In this document: in pieces, positions 16,949 through 26,074 of the stretch
Layout of the letters: each line of letters starts with the position of its first letter
How positions within the stretch are numbered: the first letter of the stretch is position 1
Notes under the pieces: generated by a model
The model's input: the letters and a program-made list of their open reading frames with translations, nothing else
Told to the model about the DNA's origin: nothing
The model's database searches: none
Source of the DNA: a virus
DNA length: 64,000 nucleotides
Virus record (IMG/VR): IMGVR_UViG_3300027754_005796
Span: 1-64,000 of that record
Reading direction: 5' to 3' (one strand)
Made by a program: the position numbers and the translations under genes

Positions 16949-17781
16949 TATCGGTCCTGTAAACTAGCTATGTATTTGGACAAGTGTTGATCACATTTTT
17001 CTTTTTCGTTAGACCATCCATATTTATAACAGTCTTTGTTACCTAGAAAATCCAACACCCAAAAATCAGTTTCTTCTCTCATTCGGTAGCCCCAAGCAGC
17101 AAGTGTCGGCAATCTGCACGCTATACCCCACATTGCAGCCCAACTATCACAGGAAACCACTAAATCGCATCGATACAGAAGGTATGCAACAGATTGCAAC
17201 ATAGACCATTTTCCGCACTTATTTATTATTTTTTCCTCGTATTTAGGGTCAAAAGTTACATGATAAGGGTCGTTTTTTTCCCCGATCATCACAATCTTGT
17301 AGTCTTTTGACAAAAGGGTTTCCAAGCATTCGTTCCAAACTGGAATATATTCGTTAATATTTGCAGATGGTTTGAACTTTAAGCTTATTGGTTGAAACAG
17401 AGCGATTTTGCCTCTTAAATCAAAGTCGTCTGGAATAAAATTGTAAAGTGCCAAATATTTTCGGATGTCTATGAAGTCGCATCCGAATTTTGGCTCTTCT
17501 ATTTTACAACAATGTTTTTTGCTGTAAGCCATTCCGTTTTCTTTGCTATAGTCATAATCAAAGCAAATTTCTTTGACAAAACTGCAATTTTCAAGAATTT
17601 TGATTGCGTTTGGATTGGCTTCGTACTCTAATAAAGGGAAGTTTCTTGTGCGAAATTTTTGACTAACATGAACAATTACATCGGAGTGATTCCCGGCAAT
17701 CATTCCAGCAAATGCTCTGCATAGGCCAATAGCCATATCGCCTATAGCGCCAGTTTCCATAAACATATGCAGCGTGGACAT
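16948..17781 (-). CDS. GT-B (GT9-like) glycosyltransferase
   Basis: The protein has 277 residues. GAIGDMAIGLCRAFAGMIAG near the N-terminus resembles the GD-x-x-x-x acceptor loop of GT9 enzymes. IALFQPISLKFKP starts the second Rossmann domain, and LYRCDLVVSCDSWAAMWGIA (about 205-225) resembles the donor site D-S/T-x-x-x-H/W-x-A. It is translationally coupled to glf, so it may transfer galactofuranose or act in the same glycan. The exact substrate is unknown. It starts divergently from the 17792 gene. Confidence 0.55.
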   Translation of the reverse strand: MSTLHMFMETGAIGDMAIGLCRAFAGMIAGNHSDVIVHVSQKFRTRNFPLLEYEANPNAIKILENCSFVKEICFDYDYSKENGMAYSKKHCCKIEEPKFGCDFIDIRKYLALYNFIPDDFDLRGKIALFQPISLKFKPSANINEYIPVWNECLETLLSKDYKIVMIGEKNDPYHVTFDPKYEEKIINKCGKWSMLQSVAYLLYRCDLVVSCDSWAAMWGIACRLPTLAAWGYRMREETDFWVLDFLGNKDCYKYGWSNEKEKCDQHLSKYIASLQDR

Positions 17782-17791
17782 AAATTATTCT

Positions 17792-18424
17792 ATGATGGAA
17801 AAAATTGAACTACAAACCCTGAAAGAAAAAATTGATGACAATCTCAGACAGCAGGTCGTTGGTGGTCGCACTCTGCTAGACAGATTTTGTGTGATTGAAG
17901 ATGAGTCACGCAAAACTCCAGCTTATGCTGATCCAACTTATTCTGGTTTCTATTACCATCTTGGCAAGCAACTTCAGCCTCTAACTGTTTTGGAAATAGG
18001 CTTTGATTTGGGTTTGCTTTCTGGAAGTTTTTTTATTTCTAATAAAACAGCGAACACATTTCTTGGGTTTCGTGAAAAGTCCAAGGAATTTGCAAGCGTT
18101 CGTCTGGGACGGCAGAATATTAAAAAAGTGATGAAGGGCCAGCGAGATTTTTACATTGGGGCATTGTACGATGAAGCTTTCGACAAGCTATTCAGTATTT
18201 GTCAATGGGATATGGTCATACTTACGGATGAGGCAAAATATGACAAAAACTTGGAATATCTTGATTTTGTATGGTCGCAAATTAGTCCGCAGGGGATAAT
18301 TGTTTGTGAGTATCTTTCAAGAACCCCTGCTGTAAAGGATGCTTTTTTTGCTTTTTGTGAAAATAAATCAAGGGAATATGTAACATTTAAGACAAGATAT
18401 CAAACTGGATTAGTGCAAAAATAA
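17792..18424 (+). CDS. Methyltransferase-like (Rossmann) protein
   Basis: A protein of about 210 residues starting MMEKIELQTLKEKIDDN. LTVLEIGFDLGLLSGSFF (near residue 66) looks like SAM motif I (E-I-G-x-x-x-G) and WDMVILTDEAKYDKNLEYLDFVW resembles motif IV of CmcI/class-24-like O-methyltransferases. Glycines are fewer than usual, so catalysis is uncertain. A GTG at 17774 could extend it but overlaps the divergent start. It flanks the glycan operon. Confidence 0.5.
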   Translation: MMEKIELQTLKEKIDDNLRQQVVGGRTLLDRFCVIEDESRKTPAYADPTYSGFYYHLGKQLQPLTVLEIGFDLGLLSGSFFISNKTANTFLGFREKSKEFASVRLGRQNIKKVMKGQRDFYIGALYDEAFDKLFSICQWDMVILTDEAKYDKNLEYLDFVWSQISPQGIIVCEYLSRTPAVKDAFFAFCENKSREYVTFKTRYQTGLVQK

Positions 18425-18472
18425 ATTCTTAAACTATTTTAGATTAACAATTATTGTTTAACGGAGGAGATC

Positions 18473-19231
18473 GTGGGATTTGAGTGTTGCTACTACTATC
18501 ACGAGCGAGTAGATGGTGAATACAATAAGGAAGAAATAAAAACTCTGCGCAGGAAAGTCGGGGACGCTTTAGAAGATGTCCCTCTTGAAAAGCTGGCAGG
18601 GGCCATTATGGCACAACTTGCACGCAGAGATATTTGGATTACAAATGTAGAAGTTTTTGAAATCAGCAAGAAAGCTGTGAATTTCAAGGAGGCTAAAGGT
18701 GGAATTGTACTGAAAAACAAAAAGTTTTTATTTGATTCGGGTGGTGCTACATCATTCGTTACAGTTGAAGAAATTGAGCCACTCCCACAGTTGGAGCAAC
18801 ATCCTAATTCGCAGATTCAATATCAGCCTCAGCAGTTTTCGCAGCAGCAATCTCAACATCTTTCTGCTGCTGCACATCCGCACAATCTTGCCGCCAAACA
18901 GAAAAAGCCAATTGATTATGTTCTTTTTGCACCAGAGCCTCAACAATTACACGAGGCAAAACGCAAGAACCTTAGATTGACAGTCAATACAAAATATGCA
19001 GTTTTGGAAAAGAAAATGACCCCGACTAACATCGGGGAGATTTATGTCGTATTAGATGATTTAGGTAGAGAACAATCTGTTTCTGATGCATATTTTGTGC
19101 CTGCTAATATCAATCTTGTTGCAGATAGGGAATTAAACTTCTCAGAAACAACAACCGAACGAGAAGGCGGCAACTTGTACTGGGGCGGTGCAAGCGGAGA
19201 TCAAAATATGCCAGATGTTCGCAGAAGATAG
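18473..19231 (+). CDS. Hypothetical protein with Gln-rich linker
   Basis: The protein has 252 residues with a GTG start backed by a strong ribosome site (GGAGGAGATCGTG). Domain 1 (about 1-100) has an N-terminal MGFECCYYYHERVDG. A low-complexity Gln/His linker (about 112-140, rich in QPQQFSQQQSQH) joins domain 2 (about 150-250), which is beta-rich with TKYAVLEKKMTPTNIGEIYV. No known family is recognised. It precedes a coiled-coil protein and the gp32-like gene, so a replication-associated role is possible. Confidence 0.6.
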   Translation: MGFECCYYYHERVDGEYNKEEIKTLRRKVGDALEDVPLEKLAGAIMAQLARRDIWITNVEVFEISKKAVNFKEAKGGIVLKNKKFLFDSGGATSFVTVEEIEPLPQLEQHPNSQIQYQPQQFSQQQSQHLSAAAHPHNLAAKQKKPIDYVLFAPEPQQLHEAKRKNLRLTVNTKYAVLEKKMTPTNIGEIYVVLDDLGREQSVSDAYFVPANINLVADRELNFSETTTEREGGNLYWGGASGDQNMPDVRRR

Positions 19232-19247
19232 TTAAAAGGAGATTTTG

Positions 19248-19715
19248 ATGTCAATGTCTAGAAATAATCCACAGAAGAGAAAATTGCGAGAAAAGGCTGT
19301 CAGGCAAAAAGTCCTTGTCAATCGTGAGGAACTGCGTATTGAACGACGAGCTCAACAGGAAGAGCTTATCAAGGATAGAGAGAGGTTCCTTTTGGAACAT
19401 GGAAAAATCCCTCAAGCAAAACCCGGAAACCCAGAATCTGCTGCACGCTGTGATGCAAAACAGTCGCAAAAAATTGTTGAAAAACTTGCCCATAATCTAG
19501 AAATTCTCAAGGTTTTGGAAAAAGAATACGAGGACGAGCAATCCCGCAGAAATGAAGTCAACGAGAAGCTTGAGTCAGAAGGATATAAAACCATGAAGGA
19601 AAAAATGAATGCACTTCATGAAAAAGCCTTGAAAATGAAGGGCGATGCCGAGGCATTGGCCAAAGCAGAGTCTGATTATGTTGCACAGCATAATTCTGAT
19701 GTACAATCAGAATAA
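19248..19715 (+). CDS. Charged coiled-coil protein
   Basis: The protein has 155 residues, starting at ATG 19248 behind AAAGGAGATTTTG. It is almost entirely charged helix (KLREKAVRQK, EELRIERRAQQEELIK, KVLEKEYEDEQSRRNEV), predicted to be an extended coiled coil. There is no catalytic motif. It lies in one operon with 18473 and ends before the terminator at 19779. The function is unknown; a scaffold or assembly role for replication proteins is possible. Confidence 0.6.
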   Translation: MSMSRNNPQKRKLREKAVRQKVLVNREELRIERRAQQEELIKDRERFLLEHGKIPQAKPGNPESAARCDAKQSQKIVEKLAHNLEILKVLEKEYEDEQSRRNEVNEKLESEGYKTMKEKMNALHEKALKMKGDAEALAKAESDYVAQHNSDVQSE

Positions 19716-19778
19716 AAATTTTGAAAAAGTTCAAGAAATGCCCTAAAGTTTCTTGCACATTTTGTCGATACACTTTAT

Positions 19779-19816
19779 GACAGCACTTGTGGACACCAAA
19801 GTGCTGTCGCTTTTTT
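19779..19816 (+). terminator. Intrinsic terminator
   Basis: GACAGCACTT (19779-19788) and AAGTGCTGTC (19799-19808) form a perfect 10-bp stem with a 10-nt loop, followed by GC then T6. A second smaller stem, CAAGAAA/TTTCTTG, lies just upstream (about 19733-19756). It isolates the gp32-like gene from the upstream operon. Confidence 0.8.
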
Positions 19817-19853
19817 GGTGTCACACTTTTACTTACTTTAGAGGTTAACTTCT

Positions 19854-20852
19854 ATGTCACTTGATTACGAAGCACTCGACATGAGCGATATCATGAACGA
19901 GGTCAAAAGAGTTACCGAGGAAGGCAACTCAGGCGGTGGTAGTTCCGATTACTTGGAGAAGTTTGTCCGTCTCCCAGAACGGGATGGATATGTGCTTCTG
20001 CGCATCATGCCCCGCCGAAAAGGCACTCCTAAGCCTTGGGTGGCAACCCGTGTCCACACCCTGAACAATTCAGCAACCCGCCAGAAGAAGACTTACCATT
20101 GCCCCAAGACCTTGGTCATGACCGACCGTGGTGAAAAGTGGCAAGGCGATTGCATCATCTGCAAGTATTATTCTGACCTGTGGCAGAAGTCCGAAGGCAT
20201 GTCGGGCAAGGCACAGGAGGACTTGCAAAATCAAGCCCGTGCCATCAAGCCTGTCGAACGATACTACTACAATGTCATCGTCCGTTCTGAGAAGGATAGA
20301 GATGGCAATGTGCAGAAGAATGTCGGCCCCAAGATTTATTCTTGTGGCAAACAGGTTCACGCCAAGATTGTCCGTGCCATCGCTGGTGATGAAACCGCTG
20401 GCGAGAAGGCTTTGGGCGATGTCACCAATCCCAAGGACGGTCGTGACTTTAGGGTTGTGAAGAAGGTAGTAAAGGGTGGTGGCGGTGCCGAATACCCTAA
20501 CTACGATAACTCAAAGTTTGAAGCATCCAGCCCGTTGGGTTCGCCCGATGATCTGAAGCTTTGGATCGAAAAGATGCACGACTTGCAGGCTCTTCGCATC
20601 CTGAAAAACGGCGATGAACTCAAGCACGCTCTTCGTGTTCATCTGGGCATGGTCAAGGATGGCGATGCTGGCGCTGATGATGAGTTGGCAGAATTTCGCA
20701 ACGCTAAAACGCCTGCTCCTTCCAGACCCGCTGCTGTTGAAAGCGTTCGTGAAGAGCTCGCTGTTAGTAGCAGTTCCAGCAAGGAAGAAAGTAAGTCATC
20801 CGACGATATGCTGGCCGACGACGACTTTATGAAAGAGTTGTCGAACATGTAA
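19854..20852 (+). CDS. gp32-like single-stranded DNA-binding protein
   Basis: The protein has 332 residues. The core has the T4 gp32 zinc motif: YHCPKTL (His about residue 82) then GDCIICKYY (Cys about 101 and 104). Aromatic and basic residues follow (YYYNVIVRSEKD). The N-terminus MSLDYEALDMSDIMNEVKRV matches the cooperativity region in layout, and the C-terminal tail is Ser-rich then acidic (DDMLADDDFMKEL), as expected for partner binding. It coats ssDNA in replication and recombination. It is a single gene between two strong terminators, consistent with high expression. Confidence 0.88.
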   Translation: MSLDYEALDMSDIMNEVKRVTEEGNSGGGSSDYLEKFVRLPERDGYVLLRIMPRRKGTPKPWVATRVHTLNNSATRQKKTYHCPKTLVMTDRGEKWQGDCIICKYYSDLWQKSEGMSGKAQEDLQNQARAIKPVERYYYNVIVRSEKDRDGNVQKNVGPKIYSCGKQVHAKIVRAIAGDETAGEKALGDVTNPKDGRDFRVVKKVVKGGGGAEYPNYDNSKFEASSPLGSPDDLKLWIEKMHDLQALRILKNGDELKHALRVHLGMVKDGDAGADDELAEFRNAKTPAPSRPAAVESVREELAVSSSSSKEESKSSDDMLADDDFMKELSNM

Positions 20853-20861
20853 TGTCTTTCT

Positions 20862-20907
20862 AAAGCCATTTTGCAGGAGAAAATCCTGCAAAATGGCTTT
20901 TTATTTT
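20862..20907 (+). terminator. Strong intrinsic terminator after the gp32-like gene
   Basis: A perfect 17-bp inverted repeat (arms 20862-20878 and 20884-20900, core CCATTTTGCAGGA) has a 5-nt GAAAA loop and is followed by TTATTTTT. It is one of the strongest hairpins in the window. Confidence 0.88.
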
Positions 20908-20936
20908 TCTTGTAATCAAACTTTGGGGATACACAT

Positions 20937-22166
20937 ATGGCTAGGAAGAAAAATGCCGAAGGCATTGATGATGATTTTTTTTCTGAATTTGCAAAAGAAA
21001 CTGGCGGTAATGTATTGAGCGATGATGATTCTGTTACATATTTTGTAGATACAGGCTCATTAGCTCTCAATTACATTTGCTCTGGTCAATTCATCACGGG
21101 TGGTATTCCCGGCGGAAAATTGACTGAAATTTACGGTCACAACAGTAGCAGCAAGTCGCTCTTTGGTGCCAACATTTTGTTTGGATGCCAAAAAATGGGT
21201 GGTGTAGCAATCCTGCTTGATTGTGAAAACAGCGCAAACAAGGAGTTCATTCAGAAGGCAAGCCATTGCGATCTGCGAAGGATCGTCAGGGCTGCTCCAG
21301 AGACTCTGGAAGATGTTTTTGTCAAGATGTATAAGATGATTGAGTTTGTACGGTCCAAGAAGGGCAATGATTTGCCTATTGTGATCGTTTATGATTCAAT
21401 TGGCGTGTCTCCATCCGCTCGTGAACTGCGAGAGGTTGATCTTCCAGAGGGATACACCAAATCGCAGTTTAAGTCGATTGTGGGTGGAAATGAGCAACCC
21501 GGAGAGCGTGCTAAGATTTGCTCTCGTGAACTTCGCAAACTCAACACCATTATGGAAAGGCATAATGCTACGGTTGTGATACTCAACCAGACTCGTGCCA
21601 AAATCGGCGGTTGGGCTCCTATGGGGCAACAACCAATGACCACCGCTGGTGGTGGCAATGCTCTTCCTTTCTATGCATCTTTGAGGATTGAAACCAAAAC
21701 CCTCAAACGCATTGAAAAGAAATTGACAGCAACCAAGAAGAAAACTCTTGGTATCAATGTGCGTCTGAAAAACATTAAAAACAAGACGCATCGTCCTTTC
21801 GTTGAAACTGAAAATGTTCAGTTGCTTTTCGACAAGGGTATCAATCCAATCAGCGGACTTTTGAGTTGCTTGCTGGACGCTGATCGCCTTTCAATCAAGG
21901 GTACGGGTACTTTTTTGGTTAACCCTGCTTATTCAGGTGGTGAAGAAGTAAAGTTCAGGGCAAACACCGAAAGGAATGATGTTCCCATCGATATTTTGTT
22001 CAAGTGTCCCGGACTTATCGACGCAGCTAGTGTGGAACAGGTTGAAAAATACCTTGAGCCATACAAGGCAGCTTTGGAAAGCCGAGCAGAGGATGATTCT
22101 GAAGTCGAACTTTCCGAGGTCGGAGATAGTGCCGACGAGGAAATTGACGAAGAATTAGAGGAATGA
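20937..22166 (+). CDS. uvsX: UvsX/RecA-like recombinase
   Basis: The protein has 409 residues. Walker A is GHNSSSKSLFG (about 66-73); the usual Gly before Lys is Ser, as in the T4 UvsX type G-x-x-x-x-F-K-S. GVAILLDCENSANKEFI holds the catalytic Glu, LPIVIVYDSIGV is Walker B, and VVILNQTRAKIGG corresponds to motif 4/L2. The C-terminal 30 residues are strongly acidic. It forms filaments on ssDNA and performs strand exchange with the gp32-like protein, and probably the UvsY-like protein at 11753. Confidence 0.85.
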   Translation: MARKKNAEGIDDDFFSEFAKETGGNVLSDDDSVTYFVDTGSLALNYICSGQFITGGIPGGKLTEIYGHNSSSKSLFGANILFGCQKMGGVAILLDCENSANKEFIQKASHCDLRRIVRAAPETLEDVFVKMYKMIEFVRSKKGNDLPIVIVYDSIGVSPSARELREVDLPEGYTKSQFKSIVGGNEQPGERAKICSRELRKLNTIMERHNATVVILNQTRAKIGGWAPMGQQPMTTAGGGNALPFYASLRIETKTLKRIEKKLTATKKKTLGINVRLKNIKNKTHRPFVETENVQLLFDKGINPISGLLSCLLDADRLSIKGTGTFLVNPAYSGGEEVKFRANTERNDVPIDILFKCPGLIDAASVEQVEKYLEPYKAALESRAEDDSEVELSEVGDSADEEIDEELEE

Positions 22167-22184
22167 GGCCAAATCTACGGGCGG

Positions 22185-23261
22185 TCAGGGAAGACTGCCT
22201 TTAGCAAAATGCAATATTTTGATGAGTGCGTAGTCTTTCCAAACAAATAATTTCTCGTCTGTAGTCTGGAAGTAAGCTACTTCTTCATCATTGTCGTCGC
22301 TGTAGACAGCCAAAGTATTATCAATTTTACACCATAGTCCGATTTGGTCTGTATTTCTGTAGTCTAATTGACCATCTCCAGTCTGTATTACAGTTACGGT
22401 GTGGTTTTCATTGAATTTGACTACTTTTTTGGCACCATTCTTAGGACCAAAAAAGAAAGTTTGATTTTCCACAGCGGGATAAGGTTCTTTGTTAAAAGCA
22501 TCAAGCCAATAAAGCGCCTTAGGATTTCTGTCACGACTAATCCAATGCACATGATGTCTTATGCCTCCAAACAGGCTTAAATTACACAGTTCGGCTTCAT
22601 GTGTTAAAAATTTTACAAGAGTCGGGTAGACTTTTGCAATTTTGAGTGCGTGAGTCATGCTGTGATCTCCATAGCCCTCAGCGAATTCTTTACGCATCTC
22701 CAGATATCTCATGGCGACATCGCTTCTTTTCATTCTTTGTACAGCAGCGTTACTTGTTATTGAAATTTCATGCTCATGTGGAGGAGCAATGTGGAATGAC
22801 ATATTTGGATGAGGTCTGTACCAATTTCCAAAACCAAGCATAGTTAAAAGAGTTTGGTCAATAGGCTGCACATCATAGCTAAATTCGCTAACTATGTGAT
22901 ATTCTCTGGTGTGATCAAACTCTAATTCCAAGGTCTGAAACAACCTGTCCAAATCTGTAATGCTGTCTTCATCAATCCTCATGTACCATTTTGCACGGTT
23001 TGGTTCAATTGTTGTTGAATAATAGTAGTAAATTTTCTGAGCCACATGTCCGTATGGAGTCACTATTGCTTCAACATCAACATTGTCAGGCCAACCAGAA
23101 TTTATTTCTTCTGGTTTATTTTTGGCAGATAACATCAAATATAATTTAATTTTTCTGTTGCCGATATTTTGAAGTCCATACTTACGAAAGTCGTGAGCTC
23201 TTGTCAACAACCTTTTATCATTTGTCTCAATCGGAACTATGATTTCGTAATCGTACATCAT
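22185..23261 (-). CDS. Probable GT-A-type glycosyltransferase
   Basis: The protein has 358 residues. The N-terminal half has a nucleotide-sugar-binding pattern: YEIIVPIETNDKRLLTRAHD, then AKWYMRIDEDSITDLDRLF (about 90-108), where D-E-D acts like the DxD metal motif. The C-terminal 100 residues (from about FFFGPKNGAKKVV) look like a separate beta domain. The call is by motif only. It starts 3 nt inside the upstream minus gene, so the two are coupled. Confidence 0.5.
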   Translation of the reverse strand: MMYDYEIIVPIETNDKRLLTRAHDFRKYGLQNIGNRKIKLYLMLSAKNKPEEINSGWPDNVDVEAIVTPYGHVAQKIYYYYSTTIEPNRAKWYMRIDEDSITDLDRLFQTLELEFDHTREYHIVSEFSYDVQPIDQTLLTMLGFGNWYRPHPNMSFHIAPPHEHEISITSNAAVQRMKRSDVAMRYLEMRKEFAEGYGDHSMTHALKIAKVYPTLVKFLTHEAELCNLSLFGGIRHHVHWISRDRNPKALYWLDAFNKEPYPAVENQTFFFGPKNGAKKVVKFNENHTVTVIQTGDGQLDYRNTDQIGLWCKIDNTLAVYSDDNDEEVAYFQTTDEKLFVWKDYALIKILHFAKGSLP

Positions 23262-23716
23262 ATCACCTTGTAATTGCCTGCGCTTAATTTAATAAATTGA
23301 AATCCTTGATTTTCAAGGGTTGTTTTAACTTTTCGCAAATGGTTGCAAAGTGCTGCGCTTCCTATGCCGTCTTCTTGGTACTTTTCTCTAAGGTCTTTTA
23401 ATGATACTGTTTTACGCTCTAAGAATCGATTTGTGATGTATTTTTGTACTATTTTGGCCAATATAAGGGTTTGTTTTCTGTCTTTTACTGCCAAAATTTT
23501 GTTTTCTAGTATCTCATATTGTATTGCAGATATTTTTACGGTTGGATTGCAGATAGCAGGCACAAGTTTGTCTAGATCTAGAAGTTCTCCCTGTGTCATG
23601 TTGACTATTTTCATATTTGCATGAAAACTTTTGCAAAACTCCACTAGTTGAACCATATTTTCTTTGTGTGTAAAAAATTTTCTTTTGTCTTTTAACTCGA
23701 TGAGAAGACACTTCAT
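23258..23716 (-). CDS. Conserved phage-type hypothetical protein, possible winged-helix
   Basis: A protein of about 152 residues starting MKCLLIELKDKRKFFTHKEN. The N-terminal segment resembles a family that I recall only as hypothetical in large phages. The C-terminal part, VSLKDLREKYQEDGIGSAALCNHLRKV, is a plausible helix-turn-helix followed by a beta wing (FIKLSAGNYKVI). A DNA-binding regulatory role is possible. It is divergent from the amidoligase gene. Confidence 0.55.
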   Translation of the reverse strand: MKCLLIELKDKRKFFTHKENMVQLVEFCKSFHANMKIVNMTQGELLDLDKLVPAICNPTVKISAIQYEILENKILAVKDRKQTLILAKIVQKYITNRFLERKTVSLKDLREKYQEDGIGSAALCNHLRKVKTTLENQGFQFIKLSAGNYKVI

Positions 23717-23808
23717 GAGCAACTCCTTTGGTTCACGATAATTATAGATTGTTTTGACACAATTGCTACTTTCAAGCGTAAATCATATAATGAAGATCGG
23801 AGGAGCAA

Positions 23809-24831
23809 ATGGATTCAGTTAAACAAAATTTGAATCTTGAGAGCTTCCGCAGATTTGGCGCTGAGATTGAAATCAACGCTTTTGATTTGCGCAACCGACC
23901 GATAGGTCATCAGGAAGGCAGACTTCCTGAAGGTACGCATCATGTAGCTAATTTGGTGAAAAAAACTGTTAAAAAACCAGTTAGAATTCACAAATGGGCT
24001 TACGATCACAACAACAGCGTATGGATTATAAAACCCGATAGTAGTTGCGGAATTGAAATATGCACTCCAGTTCTTAAAGGCTGGACCGGTTTGATGGAGA
24101 CATGTCGTGTTGTTAATGCTCTGAGCTTGGATTCAAAAATAAAAGTTGATGATAGATGTTCGTTTCATGTTCATGTTGATATCGGTGATTTAAGCGAGTC
24201 TGAAGTTGCCAGCATTTTGACTTGGTGGACAAAATGCGAAGCTGTTTTCATGGACTCGGTTCCTATGAACCGCAAGAGAAATCAATATTGCCAGTTATTG
24301 GGCCAGTCGGAAATATTCGGAAATGTTGAAGATGGCTTCATGCCAAATGAAACTTTAATTCGCAAATTGGGTTTTTGTAAATATTATACTATCAACACAT
24401 ATCATTATTATAACAACAAGCGAAAAACCATTGAATTTAGAATTATGGACAGCGAATGCTGTATTGATCCTTGGATTTGCAAAAATTGGATTAGGCTAAT
24501 TTTGCAGTTGATTGATAGGTCTTTGAAATTAGGGATGCCAATTGAGTATCAGCAAGGAAGTCCTTGGTCGGGCTATTGTTGGCTTGACCCATTGGATGTT
24601 TTTACTTTTTTGGGATTTGATGGTAGTTACAACCTTTCTTTAGCCCTCGAACAGGTTCGTGGATGGTTTTTAGAACGGCTTTATAACAATTCCAAGATGA
24701 CATATTTGCATGGAGTTATGGGATACAAATCCAGAAGTCCTGCACAAAGGGAAATTGATTTGTTGCATGAAAAATTCGAGGATAATGAATTCTTTTACGG
24801 AGATGTATTTAGCAAAAAATTCAGTAAATAA
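23809..24831 (+). CDS. Amidoligase-family enzyme (COOH-NH2 ligase fold)
   Basis: The protein has 340 residues with a ribosome site GGAGGAG. RRFGAEIEINAF (about 14-25) supplies the E-x-E metal-binding strand, CSFHVHVDIGDL (about 116-127) matches the family's C-G/S-x-H-V-H, and KRKTIEFRIMDSE (about 203) matches T-x-E-x-R. These are the hallmarks of the Amidoligase_2 family of glutamine-synthetase-like ATP ligases, which join a carboxylate to an amine. In phages they are suspected of modifying peptides or the cell wall. The substrate is unknown. The downstream 24855 gene may be a partner. Confidence 0.7.
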   Translation: MDSVKQNLNLESFRRFGAEIEINAFDLRNRPIGHQEGRLPEGTHHVANLVKKTVKKPVRIHKWAYDHNNSVWIIKPDSSCGIEICTPVLKGWTGLMETCRVVNALSLDSKIKVDDRCSFHVHVDIGDLSESEVASILTWWTKCEAVFMDSVPMNRKRNQYCQLLGQSEIFGNVEDGFMPNETLIRKLGFCKYYTINTYHYYNNKRKTIEFRIMDSECCIDPWICKNWIRLILQLIDRSLKLGMPIEYQQGSPWSGYCWLDPLDVFTFLGFDGSYNLSLALEQVRGWFLERLYNNSKMTYLHGVMGYKSRSPAQREIDLLHEKFEDNEFFYGDVFSKKFSK

Positions 24832-24854
24832 ATTAATTGGTTTGAAGGAAATTT

Positions 24855-25313
24855 ATGATCAAGCCTGCAACGCTATCTGAAATTGTTGAAGTCATGACAG
24901 GTATCGGTGAAGTTCTTGTGCCATTCAATTTTCCCAAAGCACCGATTAATCTGGAGGATCAATTGGGCATTTTTAAGGCTCGTGATGCGGAAATAGATGG
25001 ATATTCTATGTTTTTGCATTATCAAAAGTCTGACCACGACGATTATTACATTGAAACCCTTCAAATCAACAATCGAAGAGGGCCTTTTTTACCTTTTAAT
25101 TTGATTTGTAAAATAGGCACAAAGTTTCTGGGCACTTTGAATCTTTCCTTAATTGAAATATTCAGGGAAAACAAGAAGATTTATGTCTGGTCTAAATGTA
25201 CAGATAAAAAAGGCAAGTCTATTCCTGTTCCAAACAATTCAGAGTCTGAATCATGTGATTATGAGGGTTTGCAATATCTTTACATGCAGCCAAATGATGT
25301 AGATTTTCTGTGA
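24855..25313 (+). CDS. Hypothetical protein
   Basis: The predicted protein has 152 residues with a GAAGGAAATTTATG ribosome site. It starts MIKPATLSEIVEVMTGIGEV and is rich in beta-type segments (FNLICKIGTKFLGTLNLSL, KIYVWSKCTDKKG). There is no family I recognise. It lies 23 nt after the amidoligase, probably in the same operon, and ends before a TATATAAG promoter. Confidence 0.6.
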   Translation: MIKPATLSEIVEVMTGIGEVLVPFNFPKAPINLEDQLGIFKARDAEIDGYSMFLHYQKSDHDDYYIETLQINNRRGPFLPFNLICKIGTKFLGTLNLSLIEIFRENKKIYVWSKCTDKKGKSIPVPNNSESESCDYEGLQYLYMQPNDVDFL

Positions 25314-25358
25314 TAATTTTAAACCTGCAATTTGCGTCACAATAGCACGGCAAATTGA

Positions 25359-25366
25359 TATATAAG
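25359..25366 (+). promoter_or_regulatory. TATATAAG late-type promoter box
   Basis: TTGATATATAAGG lies 46 nt before the ATG of 25413. The same 8-mer TATATAAG occurs at 57879 and 58112 upstream of late-type genes. A small hairpin AACGC/GCGTT followed by TTTTCCTTTT (about 25370-25398) lies between box and ribosome site and may act as a leader attenuator. Confidence 0.4.
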
Positions 25367-25412
25367 GCACAACGCTTTCTTATGGCGTTTTCCTTTTACG
25401 AGGGTCTAAACC

Positions 25413-25712
25413 ATGAAAAAAAACAAGATTCAAGCCATGTTGGTTGAGCATCTTATGAAGTATGGCTCTATCGAAATAATTTTGCCAGATAGTGTTAAAG
25501 TTGAAATTGGTCTGACTCAAGAAAATCAAAATGGCAAGCTAATCGTAAAAGAAAATTATTGTTGGGTCATCACATCCAGAGAAAACAGGTCAACTAGTCT
25601 GGATGCTTACAATATGGGTCTGAGATTTTCGGATGACGATAAGATGCTTGTGCTTGAGGATAAGTTCATCGATCAAAATGGAGAGAATGTACGAAGATTA
25701 GATGTCGTTTAA
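25413..25712 (+). CDS. Small hypothetical protein
   Basis: The predicted protein has 99 residues, with GAGGG 10 nt before ATG. The sequence MKKNKIQAMLVEHLMKYGSIEII then a beta-rich remainder (KLIVKENYCWVITSREN, LVLEDKFIDQNGE) looks like a compact alpha/beta domain. There is no family. It has its own late-type promoter and ends 4 nt into a convergent gene. Confidence 0.55.
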   Translation: MKKNKIQAMLVEHLMKYGSIEIILPDSVKVEIGLTQENQNGKLIVKENYCWVITSRENRSTSLDAYNMGLRFSDDDKMLVLEDKFIDQNGENVRRLDVV

Positions 25713-26047
25713 GACTCCATGATACTACCTGTTATTGTGTTGTAATTAATTTCGCTTTTGGTATTTAAAAAAAGTTCAATCGTGCCCTCTGCCAAGCGGT
25801 TGTTTGACAGAGGCACGCTGAAATCAACCCATATCGTGAATCCCAGTCCTTTAAAGGCGAAGTTTGATATGGTTATGGTTGCGCCTTTGTTTTTGATTTT
25901 TGCACAACTTATAATTGCGAGGCAGTCGGCATTTTCTTGTACTTTTTTTAGTACAAATGCCAACAGCTTGGAACTGTTTATAAACTGTGTCCAATTAGCC
26001 ACGAGCAACGCTTCAAATTTTTCTTGGTCGAATAATTTGGACAACAC
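25709..26047 (-). CDS. Small hypothetical protein, GTG start
   Basis: The predicted protein has 112 residues, with GTG at 26047 preceded by AGGA 8 nt upstream. The sequence starts with a helix (LSKLFDQEKFEALLVANWTQFI) then beta segments (GATITISNFAFKGLGFTIWVDFSVPL), a sensible amphipathic pattern. The plus-strand frame across the same region (25758-26078) has an unlikely composition and is taken as its shadow. The function is unknown. Confidence 0.5.
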   Translation of the reverse strand: MLSKLFDQEKFEALLVANWTQFINSSKLLAFVLKKVQENADCLAIISCAKIKNKGATITISNFAFKGLGFTIWVDFSVPLSNNRLAEGTIELFLNTKSEINYNTITGSIMES

Positions 26048-26074
26048 AGTAAGATTCCTGAGGAAGTTTTTTAT

